DNA of 64,000 bases from NCBI GenBank assembly GCA_963277665.1, contig OY728130.1:1360826393-1360890392 (forward strand), in the 5' to 3' direction. The position numbers were made by a program, and so were the translations under genes. The notes beneath the pieces are model-generated. The model did not search any database. It was not told where the DNA came from and saw only the letters and a program-made list of their open reading frames with translations. Shown piece by piece: positions 11,006-21,590 of this stretch (the stretch's first letter is position 1; every line of letters begins with the position of its first letter). Origin of the DNA: Viscum album (Eukaryota > Streptophyta > Magnoliopsida > Santalales > Viscaceae).

Positions 11006-11976
11006 AGTTCCTTGGATCTAGATGTGTTGTGTTTTGGGATGCTTTAGGCATACTCCTTGGATCTGAATATGATACAGTTGGATTGCCCAGGACAAGCTCT
11101 TAAGAATCAGATGTGATATGATTTGGAATGCCTTGGACAAGGTCCTTGGATTTTAAGAGACATGTTTTGGATTTCATAGGACATGGTCCTATGAATTATC
11201 CACGAGCTTGGTATTGGGTCAGCACGATTACCTGACATGCTCAGAAACACCCCAACATGGGCCAAGGTAGGTTTGGGTTGATCTTGGGTGTTATGTAGGA
11301 CCCGAGGATCGACAGTGATTGTTTATTTATGCTTATGCACAATGTTTTATTTATATCTTGAGCATGCCACATGCACATACACTACATTACTAGTTATGTA
11401 TGGATCCACATTGGTGGTGCCCTACTGACTTGTACTCACACCTTGCTCAGGTGGTCATGACACTTGGGTACCCGAGCAAACCTCACTCGTTGCAGGTTCA
11501 GATTGGGCAGAGGCTCGAGGCTACATGATCGAGCAAGATGACTCAAATGAGTTTAGAGATCGGGATGAGGCGAGGCTCTAGGATGTAGTAGAGCTTCTTG
11601 TGCTTTTGTTTTATTTTGTATTCATTTTTTATATGTTGTTAGCTCAGTGGGCGGATAGTGAGTCTGTATTACTGTATGTTTCCATATGACATTTATTATT
11701 AATGGATATGTTTATTGTTTCTATGCACTTTGATTGTTTACTGATGTTTGGGTTATTTATATGTTATTGAAAAATTTGATTTGAGGGCACAATCTCTCCA
11801 CAAATACTTTAGGTCACTGCTAGTCGGCAACCTATGGTGTACGTGGAGGTGTACCGAAGTCCAAACAACTTTCTGATTTGGTCACTGTTCATAGTAGACC
11901 GAGGCGGGGACGTTGCATAAAATGTCTATTGTATTTCAAATATTTTTCCATCTTTTCATAGCTATAAACAGAGGTA
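11006..11976 (+). other. gene-free DNA, possible plus-strand LTR end
   Basis: Minisatellite units fade out near 11200. The following text has the general look of a chromovirus LTR read on the plus strand and ends ...GGCGGGGACGTTGCA near 11918, resembling the GGGGCGTTACA-type ends common in such LTRs. I cannot find its partner or a TSD, so the assignment is tentative. There is no coding frame. Confidence 0.3.
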
Positions 11977-11981
11977 TGATC

Positions 11982-13913
11982 TGAAGGTTCTGGTCACAGC
12001 GAAAGCGCGTGGGTGGATGTGCCCACTTGGCTTTTTGTCATTAACAATGATCAATCTGAGATCAATACGATGATAAACACCAGTCTCCACGGATCGAATC
12101 ATAGAAATGGACAAAGAAAAGGAAAGTCTTGGAACCACAAAGTATGATTGTTGCAAGTTGATTACAATTAATTTAATCAATTGAAAACAAGTGTCTTTTG
12201 GGTGTTCTTTCTTCGTTGATGTTCTTGATCACGTTCTGATGTGATTCATTGTTTTGTCACAGAAGTCAAGTGTAGACTTCCTCTAGCGGTGATCCACACA
12301 TGCACCTCGTATCTCTGGATGTCGCCAAAGGAGTCTTTAGGTGCTAGCGTAGAGAAACCTTTGCTTGCGTTGTCCACCTTAGATCGTCTTGATCCGATGA
12401 AAGATGATCTCTCTAAGTCTTGAGATCATTCTTGGAGGAAGAGGTTCTTTCGGCCTTGAAAGAATTCTCCATAATTGATGTGGTCTTAGAAAAGAGTTGG
12501 GGTTGTGAGGATATTTATAATCGGGTTTAAGGTTGTTGATTTATGATAATAAATAAATGCGTTACGTGTTTTATTTATTTCATTGACTCTTATTGAAAAC
12601 CCCCATGTCAAATAATTAATTCCTTGACATGCACCCACACTGATTATAATAAATATCATTTAATAAAACAATATTATATCCTCAAAATCCCGACCAGAAA
12701 ACTACATGGAATGTAGTCATTAATACACGGCGTGTACTTGTTTTCCATAAAACTACACGACGTGTAATAATTAATACATAGTGTGTACTTGTTTTTCATT
12801 TCCTTTCCAAAATAAAAACTACACGGGGTGTAATCATTAAAACACAACATGTGCTTGTTTTCCATGAAAAACTACACAGCGTGCAATCATTAATACACAG
12901 TGTGTATATCTTGTTTTTCATTTCCTTCTTCTTCTATCATTAAAACGATCTTGGATTCCTTGAATAATTATTAAACCACATATGAGAATAATATTTATTC
13001 TACTTGATATACTTGGATACACTTAGTGTGTGACCCTCTAGGCCTCTTTCTCATTGGCATTAGGCGAGCTTGCCTAAAGTCCATGATTACTGTCTAGCAA
13101 CGGGTCAAGGCACCCAAGAGAAATAAGTTGATGTCGCATTGACGTGTCACCTCATATAAACTCTTATTGTGTAATTTAATCCCTTTGTCTCAATATCTCA
13201 TAAAGTAGGTTTCATGGAAGTGTCATAAACTTATATGCTTGATCTGTTGTTCTTTGACTACCTGAAATAAACTTGTCGTGTCACTATGGTCATGGAATTT
13301 GTTCGACAACTCTATTTCAATCAAAGGGCCCGAGATATGTACTTCCATAAATATAGAAGGGACTAATCCTTCCTCGAATATCTATTAACAACATGTCATT
13401 AGTGACGCACCCAACATACCCTACTTCCTGCAAACTGTCTACATGACGGTTTTCGTCAGAAAATCTAAGTACGTGAGTCATGACATGAGTTAATGATAAT
13501 CTTCCAGTCTAAGGACCATTACACATGCTCGTAGATAGTAATATCAGATGATACCAAGACATGCGGAATTACTACTGATGGGTCTGTTCTCATAATCTCC
13601 ATCTTGGAGATTACTAAGTGCGAACTCCATGAGAGAGAGTCTCGTATTCTTACGAGTACTCGCACATGACGATCTGTATACTATGTGTCCTATCATAGTA
13701 TGTCATCCAACCGTAGAACTTTATTTAAGAATATTGTTATAGCATTTCAAGGTTCTCATCGTAGCAGGGATCTTCCATGACCTTATTAATGCAACAAATA
13801 TTCAAGGACATTATTATATTATAGTCATGCAGAATAATGAACAATATATAATATGAGTATATTCATGTAATCAAAGTACAAAATAGTTGGTTCTCAGGAC
13901 ACCAACCCTTACA
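11982..13913 (-). repeat. Copia-1 3' LTR (left copy)
   Basis: Begins TGAAGGTTCT and ends CCAACCCTTACA on the plus strand (TG...CA), collinear with 30121-32055 throughout. It contains a minus-strand TATA-like sequence at ~12510-12522 and the palindrome array at ~12705-12915. Confidence 0.95.
12705..12915. repeat. array of interrupted palindromes (TACACGNCGTGTA) in Copia-1 3' LTR
   Basis: About eight half-sites or full sites of the form ACTACACGRCGTGTA, alternating with 'aatcattaatacac' and 'cttgttttcc' spacers. Several are decayed compared with the copies in the 5' LTR (for example TACATGGAATGTA). Confidence 0.8.
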
Positions 13914-15848
13914 AACTCTCACTTGGACTAGAGCAAACTGCCTACGACTTTTAGTTCGCTAGACCTCACATGATGATCGTGTTTCTGTTGAGTCAAGGCT
14001 TTGGTCAAGGGGTCTTCCACGTTGTCTTATGTGGAAATACAGCTCACTGCAACTTCACCTCTCAGAGAAAAATGCCTCAAGAGATAATACTTCCTAAGTA
14101 TGTGCTTTGTCCGCTGATGTGACCTTGGCTCTTTTGCAAGTGTCACCGCTGTAGTATTATCACAATAGAGTGTGATAGGATCTTTACTGCTAGGTACTAC
14201 ATCTAGCTCTTGGATGAAGCTTCGCATCCATACTGCTTCTTTAGCTGCCTCAGAAGCTGTGATATACTCAGACTCCACTATAGAATCTTCCACCACACTT
14301 TGCTTTGAACTCTTCCAGCTCACTGCACCTCCATTCAAACTGAAGATATATCCAGTCTGCGACTTCATTTCATCTTGATTAGTCTGGAAACTAGCATCTA
14401 CATGTCCTCTGATTACTAGTTCCTCATCTCCTCCATAAACCAGGAACATATCCTTAGTACGCCTCAGATACTTAAGGATAGTCTTGACCGCCATCCAATG
14501 GTGGTCTCCTGGATCATCTTGATATCTACCTACCACACTTAATGTGTAAGCAACATCTAGCCTTGTACATAGCATAACATACATGACTGACCCAATCACG
14601 GATGTGTAAGGGATCCTTGCCATTTTCTTTCTTTCCTCATATGTCTGAGGACACATTTTCTTGGAAAGATAAATGTCATGTGACACTGGAAACAATCCCC
14701 TCTTGAATTGTTCCATACTGAATCTCTTCAGTATCTTTTCAATGTATGTACTTTGACTCAGGCCCAGCATTCTCTTGGATCTATCACGATGGATCTTTAT
14801 CCCAAGAATATATGTTGCCTTGCCCAAGTCTTTCATGGAGAAGCATTTATCTAACCATGCCTTAACTGACTGTAAGACAGGTACTTCGTTTCCAATTAGT
14901 AATATGCCATCAACATATACTGTTAAGAAAACAATTGTACTTCCACTAAACCTTTTGTAGACATAAGGCTCAAATTCATTCTTAACAAAGCCAAATTTTG
15001 TTACGGCTTCATCAAAATGAATGTTCTGTGACCTTGATGCTTGCTTTAATCCATAAATGGATTTCTGCAACTTTCATACCTTGTTGGCATCCTTTGGAGT
15101 CACAAACCCTTCAAGTTGTGTCATGTAGACATATTCTTAGAGGTTCCTGTTAAGGAATTTTGTTTTGACATCCATTTTCCAAATTTCATAGTCATGGTAA
15201 GCGATAATGGCCAATAGGATTCTGATGGATTTCAACATCGTAAATGGTGAAAAGGTTTCATCATAGTCAATTCCTTGATGCTATCTAAAACCTTTAGCAA
15301 CCAGTCGTGCCTTATAGGTACTGACTTACCCCTCCATGTACAGTTTCTTCTTGAATACCCATTTATTACCAATAGGCTTTACATCAACTAGAAGATCTAC
15401 CAAAATCCAGACTTGGTTTTGGTACATGGAATCCATTTCATAATTCATGGATTCTTGCCACTTGGAAGCATCTGTGCCTTCAACTTCTTCCTTGTAGGTA
15501 AGAGGGTCGTCATTGTCAACCAATAATGAGTCACCATCCTCGGTGACAAGAAAACCATATCGTTCTAGTTCTCTCACCTCTCTCGTGCTCCTACGTTGTT
15601 CTTGTGTCTCTGGAATAGATTGTTCTTCCATGGGGCTTTGTGGAATCTATTCCTGTACCAACTCCTGTGTATCTTGAGCCTCGACTTCATCGAAGTCTAT
15701 ATCGCTCCCACTATCTCTTTTGGAGATGTGCTCCCTCTCAAGGAATATGGTGTGTCTTGCCACTGTAACCTTTTTGTCTAAGGGTTTTTATAGGTAATAT
15801 CCCCTTATTTCCTTGGTATATCCTATAAAGATACACTTTATGCCTCAG
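13914..15848 (-). pseudogene. Copia-1 reverse transcriptase and RNase H (broken)
   Basis: The downstream half of the copia pol region, read right to left. The frame 15326-15631 holds the connector before RT, including KPIGNKWVFKKKL. The frame 14027-15070 begins in RT (QKSIYGLKQAS) and carries the palm motif as YVDG at residues 52-55, where the family has YVDD, so the second catalytic aspartate is lost. RNase H follows with its acidic residues visible in GHVDASF, ESEYITASEAAKE and LYCDNTT, then HQRTKHI. A tail with VEDPLTKAL runs to ~13930. Stop codons separate the frames, and the part adjoining 15848 (IKCIFIGYTKE) is joined to integrase only across the Athila insertion. It is non-functional. 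Confidence 0.9.
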
Positions 15849-15853
15849 GGTGC
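15849..15853. repeat. Athila target-site duplication, left copy (ggtgc)
   Basis: GGTGC immediately before the left LTR, repeated exactly at 26181-26185 after the right LTR. Joining across one copy gives continuous Copia-1 reading text (NKLAP then a stop then GIKC). Confidence 0.95.
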
Positions 15854-17461
15854 TGACCGCATTGTCGAACGCGTCAAATTAGTTGTTTAATTTTGACTAG
15901 AATTTCTGCAGTATAGCAGCAACCCTAGGTCGTCTCTCGACGGAGCCTTAGATCATTAATTCTAAAATGTGGTTCTGATTATGAAATTAAAAAGGGAAAT
16001 GGGGTTTTATAATACTTGGGTTTGATGATTAAAGATGACAATAGAAAATAGAAGCTATAAAACAAAGTAGAGATTAACAAAATTAATTAAGCGTGATCAA
16101 CCCGGGGTACTCGTATGATGTTTATCCTTCATCGCTTCATGATATAAGGTTATGATCTTTTAATCCCTGGTTTGTAACACCTAGAACTAGAATGTTACTG
16201 ATTTTATACTAGGATACCTCCTAGGGTTCAGTCAAAAACACACAATGATTCACCAGACGCCGCCGATGATTGAATGAATTGTGTTTGACTTCATAACCAA
16301 AACTCACCAAGGAAACACATGAAAAACTCGATGCACTGTCCAGATTTGTGTGTTATTTCTTTGTGATACCATGACATAAATGTACATGTCCTTGACAGTA
16401 CTTGTGTGAGTTAAATTTACCAATATAAACCACACAAACACTGCAATTGAAAGGGGGAAAGAAAGTGGTGAACGGTGTGTGAAACATCACATGAATGGGT
16501 ACCCCCAAACATGATCATATGAGTTGAGCATGACATACCAGTACATAACTCAATAAAATAAGAATAGATGATGATGAAAAATAACACAACAATCTGGAAT
16601 TTAAAAGATCATTCAAATATTACAAACATGAAGCTCGGGATGTACATCACATTCCTCCCCGGGTGATCACAAGGGGTTTAGAAACCCATGGGAGAGGAGG
16701 AAGAGAAAGATGTTGGGGTAGAACTTCCCATAGCCTCCAGAACCTCTAGGTATGTTGAGAAGACTCCTTGGGGACTCCAAAATGGCAGAACCTTGCCTCC
16801 TGGCCGAACTTACAAATGGGGAGCCCAAGGTGCCATTTTATAGGAAAATTGGAAGGTGGTTTTAGGCACACAGATTTTATCAATCCACTTGAATGACACG
16901 TTTCGGCCTTCATACAGTCTTATCTCGCTTTGGAGAAAATAGAAAAGTTGTAGCTTTGCCTCTTGAATGTCTCCACCGAAAGTTTGGCACCGTTTGGACA
17001 ACTATAGCTCAAGATATTGATAAAATACAGAACAGTGCATTTGACTTGGTCCAAATTCGGTGGCTTGGACAGATCAGTTAGTATGGGCCCCATAGAAGCC
17101 GAATCAGCATTGGGTTCCTTAATATGAAATGTATCCTATTAAATTTTGGACAGGCCCACAAAATTTCAGCCCATTTGGATTCACAGATTTTGTGTACTAT
17201 GCAAAACAGTGGACAGATGTCCATGGATCCATGCAATTTTGACCCATTTTTCTTCCACTTCATCAAAGGCCCTCCAAATCACCTCCACCTACATTGAAAC
17301 AATAAAAAAAATTAACATTTCCCATTATAATATTTATTAACATTAATTGATTTATTAAAACATGAAGTTAAATTTATTATTATATTTGTAATATTCATTA
17401 CAAAACTAGTTTAAAACTGCGGTGTAAGGGTGGAATAAAACAGTGAATCGTGGTACGATCA
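15854..17461 (-). repeat. Athila 3' LTR (left copy)
   Basis: 1608 bp, TG...CA, near-identical to 24573-26180. A minus-strand TATA-like CTATAAAATGG lies at ~16833-16843. Small frames inside (60-64 codons) have no family resemblance. Confidence 0.95.
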
Positions 17462-18700
17462 CACCCATACACCTAAACATTTGCACTCCTGGGAAAAGTC
17501 ACATATCCAAATACAATGATTAATATATATATATATATATTTCCAACATCCTAAAGATTTATCATTTGAGGAAATTTTATTTAAAGTAAAGTTATCAATG
17601 CACGAACCACACCAAGGAGTTCTTCCTAGTGAAAATAGAAAAAGATGTCTCATAAATCATATCATAGCGGAATTCAAAAAGATTCATAATACCCAATTGA
17701 GAAAGTAATTCAGAAGTAAACAATGACACTAAATCTCCATGTGTGTGTGTGAAAACCATTCCGTGCTATTCTTTCCACTTGCTATCCAATAAATATATGT
17801 TATTTTAACATTTTTCAGCTTAAATGATTTTGTCACCGAACCTGTCCTACATCCTTTGCAATCATATTTCAAGACCCACTCATTTAAGCATTCCCAGAAG
17901 TCAAACCATAAGCTCCCGACCTAGATATCCCCATATGTTGCACATTTCATCACTCCCCTCATTTATTATTTTTTTTTTTGAATTTGCAATTGGAACAAAT
18001 CTCACACTCATCTCTCAACCCTTGTTTGATCTCCTCATGACACTAATTGAAATAGTTATAACAAGATCAAAGGTTGAGGAAGAGTGGTTTTTGACCTGCC
18101 CAAGACACAACAATTTTTTTTTTGAGGGCGTACAACAGTCAGACATTAGGTACACACGCATAGGTCAATCTGGTACAATAATGAAACAGATCAGATAAGG
18201 AATGAACGTATGGAAATATCATTTAGAGCTGAAAAATATTAACCCAACATATATTTACCTTATATTAAGTGAGAAAAAATCACACTTTGTGGTTTGGTAA
18301 AAAAAATTGTGGAGATATTAGTGACACAGTTTTCCCAAAAACTACTCACACAAAGGGCAACAATCATCTCAAAGGTTTCACATAGATACAACCATTTATA
18401 TCATTGACAGAAAACCAATTCACTAAAAATCACTCCTTGATGGTAAACTCATACACTTTCTCTTTCTATCCTTCGTTATGGTATTTTTACTTTCCCCACT
18501 TTATGGTCGCCACATCATGGAATTTTGAAATTGTTGATGGGGAAAAATAAAAATACCATAAAGAAGTCCAGAAAGAGAAAACAAAAGGAGAAAACGATGA
18601 AAAATCCTAACTAACCCAGGAATGTATCCACCCCCCCACACCTAGAATGTGCAGTGTCCTCACTGAAATAATTGAAAATGTGAGAAGGAAGGATAAAACC
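17462..18700 (-). other. Athila region between integrase and 3' LTR, no env frame
   Basis: About 1.2 kb where env-like ORFs occur in full Athila elements. On the coding (minus) strand I find no long frame, signal peptide or membrane segment. The 124-codon plus-strand frame at 17824-18198 runs against the element and has no recognisable motif. Confidence 0.6.
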
Positions 18701-20302
18701 TGGTGTGTTTTATTGGTATGATGCGTCGAGAAGGTGGATTTCCTCCACCGAATTCTTTGGAAAATCCTCATAGAAGTGTTTAAGTCGCTGCCCATTGACG
18801 GTAAGACTTCGTCCACTCTACTCATGCAAAACCTGTATTGCACCAAAAGGGTAAACATTAGTAACAGTATAAGGACCGAGCCATCGGGAACGAAGCTTAC
18901 CTGGGTGGAGCTTAAGCCTGGAATTGTACATGAGGACCTTCTCACCAATATGGAACTTCCGCTGGTGAATCATGCTATCATGAATAGCCTTTGTCTTCTC
19001 TTTATAGATTCGGGAGTTGTCATATGCATCACGTCGAATTTCTTCTAACTCTTGAATCTGCATCTCTCTTTCCTCACCTGCATCTGAAAGGTTCATATTA
19101 CATTGTTTAACAGCCCAATATGCACGGTGTTCTACCTCCACCGGGAGGTGACAAGATTTTCCAAACACAATCCTATATGGTGACATTATGATCGGTGTTT
19201 TAAAAGCAGTACGGTACGCCCAAAGTGCATCATCCAAGCGCAAACTCCAATCTTTCCTATTGGGTTGTACCGTTTTCTCCAAGATTCGCTTAACTTCCCG
19301 ATTTGAAATTTCTGCTTGTCCGTTAGTTTGGGGATGATATGAAGTGGAGACTTTATGAACAACCCCATACTTATGAATCAAGTTTTTCATGTTACGATTG
19401 CAAAAATGTGAACCCTGATCACTAATGATGAATCTTGGTAGACCAAACCTACTGAAAATATGGGACCTCACAAAATCAACAACCACTCGAGAGTCATTGG
19501 TCCTGGTAGCCTTTGCTTCCACCCATTTAGATACATATTCAACAGCCAATAATATGTATACAAAGCCAAATGAATTTGGAAAAGGCCCCATGAAGTCAAT
19601 TCCCCATGCATCGAAGATCTCACAAAATAACATGGGTTGTTGGGGAATTTCATTCCTCTTGGAGATATTCCCTGTGAATTGACATCGAGTACATGATTTA
19701 CAAAACCTATGGGAATCTCTATACAATATTGGCCAATATAATCCTGAGTCAAGGACCTTTCGAGCTGTACGTTGAGAGCCAAAGTGGCCCCCACATGCCA
19801 AGGTGTGGCAGAAGGTCAAAACAGAGGTGAACTCATGGTCAGGGACACACCTACGAACAACCTGGTCACTACAAATTCTCCACAAGTATGGGTCATCCCA
19901 AATGTACCATCGATAGTAATGTTTAAGTCTCTGGGATTGTGAAGTGCTAAAATCAGTGGGGACCCTATATGTTGCTAGAAAATTCACAATGTCTGCATAC
20001 CAGGGGGTAAGGTCCACAACATCACAAAGGTTCTCATGAGGGAAGAATTCTCCAATGGGTAGGGGTGAGTCAACATGATGGTCCAATGGTGGGGAAATCC
20101 TACTAACGTGGTCAGCTACAACATTCTCCACTCCTCTCTTATCTCTAATCTCAAGGTCAAACTCTTGGAGGAGGAGCATCCACCAAATGAGGCGGGGCTT
20201 GGCTTCAGGTTTCTTTAGGAGGAAACGAAGGGCAGCATGGTCAGAAAACACAATCACTTTTGACCCAAGAATATATGAATGGAATTTTTCCAAGGCAAAC
20301 AC
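18701..20302 (-). pseudogene. Athila RNase H and integrase
   Basis: A 494-codon open stretch (18818-20302) starts in RNase H ([22 protein letters not shown]). Integrase follows: an HHCC zinc-binding region ([10 protein letters not shown]...CKSCTRCQ) and the core with D near residue 234 (WGIDFMGPF), D near 295 (ISDQGSHF) and E near 330 ([11 protein letters not shown]), the D-D-35-E spacing. All three catalytic residues are intact. The C-terminal phrases [18 protein letters not shown] and GPYTVTNV fit Athila. A stop at 18818 cuts the C-terminus, and further matching text (VNGQRLKH-like) continues to ~18710. Upstream, a TAA separates it from RT/RNase H. Confidence 0.92.
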
Positions 20303-21590
20303 AATAGAAATGAGTTCTTTTTATGTGGTTGTGTAGTTTACCTGGGCAGGGTCAAGGGTACGCGAGGCATACGCAATGACATGAGGAGCCTTTTCAACCC
20401 TTTGTGATAAAACTGCCCCAACTGCAAAGTTAGAGGCATCACACATAAGCTCGAAGGGGAGATCCCAACTTGGTGGTTGGATTATGGGAGGTGATGTGAG
20501 ACTCTTTTTTAGTGAATTGAATGCATCCTCACAATTTTTATCAAAAACAAATTCAGAATCCTTTTGTAACAACCGAGATAAGGGAAGTGCGATCTTACTA
20601 AAGTCTTTAATGAATCGGCAGTAAAAACCAGCATGACCCAAGAAAGACCGCACCTCACGAACACATTTTGGATATGGAAGGGATGAAATTAATTCAATTT
20701 TAGATTTATCAACCTGAATTCCCTTATTTGAAATGATATACCCAAGAACTATCCCCCGCTCAACCATGAAATGACATTTTTCATAATTTAAAACAAGATC
20801 TTTTTCAATGCAGCGGCGGAGGACAGAACCTAGGTTTTCCAAAAAATCATCAAAATAAGAACCATAAACCGTGAAATCATCCATAAAGACTTCCATACAA
20901 CTCTCAAGGTACTCAGAAAAAAATACTCAACATACATCGCTGAAAAGTACCAGGAGCATTACATAGACCGAATGGCATCCTTCTGTATGCAAATGTGCCA
21001 AATAGACAAGTAAATGTTGTCTTTTCTTGATCCTCAGGGGATATATGGATTTGGAAATAACCTGAATAGCCATCAAGGAAACAATAATGAGACTTACCAT
21101 CCAATCGTTCTAACATTTGGTCAATGAAAGGTAAAGGAAAGTGGTCCTTCCGCGTGGCTTGATTCAGTCGACGGTAGTCAATACAGACTCGCCAACTGTT
21201 TTGCACACGCATTGGAACCAATTCATTCCTTTCATTTGACACAACTGTTATTCCTATTTTTTTAGGCACAATTTGTACTGGAATAACTCATTTGCTATCA
21301 AATATAGGATAAATGATCCCTGCAGCTAGTAATTTACTGACTTCCAATTTCACCACTTCAAGGAGAGTGGGATTCAACCGGCGTTGAGATTGTCTTACGG
21401 GTTTAGCCTCATCATCCAAAAGTATATGGTGCATACAAATAGATGGGCTAATCCCGGGAATATCAGCCAATGTCCATCCTATTGCCTTTTTACACTCTCA
21501 AAAGTTTGAGCAGTTTCAATTCCCATTGTGGAGAGAGGTTATTGGCAATAATGACGAGCAATTGGTCAATACCCTCAAGATATGCATATT
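20303..21590 (-). pseudogene. Athila reverse transcriptase (frameshifted and stopped)
   Basis: RT lies in three pieces. 21288-21470 holds the N-terminal fingers (SICMHHILLDDEAKPVRQ) and ends in a TGA where a tryptophan is expected. 20913-21269 holds WRVCIDYRRLNQATRKDHFP and the first catalytic aspartate (YCFLDGYSGYFQ). 20321-20896 holds the FMDDF catalytic pair, then RSFLGHAGFYCRFIKDFS and the RNase H start (CDASNFAVGAVL). The second and third pieces are offset at a run of T residues on the coding strand (around 20918-20926). A TAA after NYTTT breaks the link to 20302. Between 21591 and 21470, text resembling the spacer after protease is also out of frame. Catalytic residues survive although the frame does not. 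Confidence 0.9.

Noticed and set aside
17824..18198. 124-codon plus-strand frame in the Athila env position
   Set aside because: It runs antisense to the element and has no signal peptide, membrane anchor or family resemblance.
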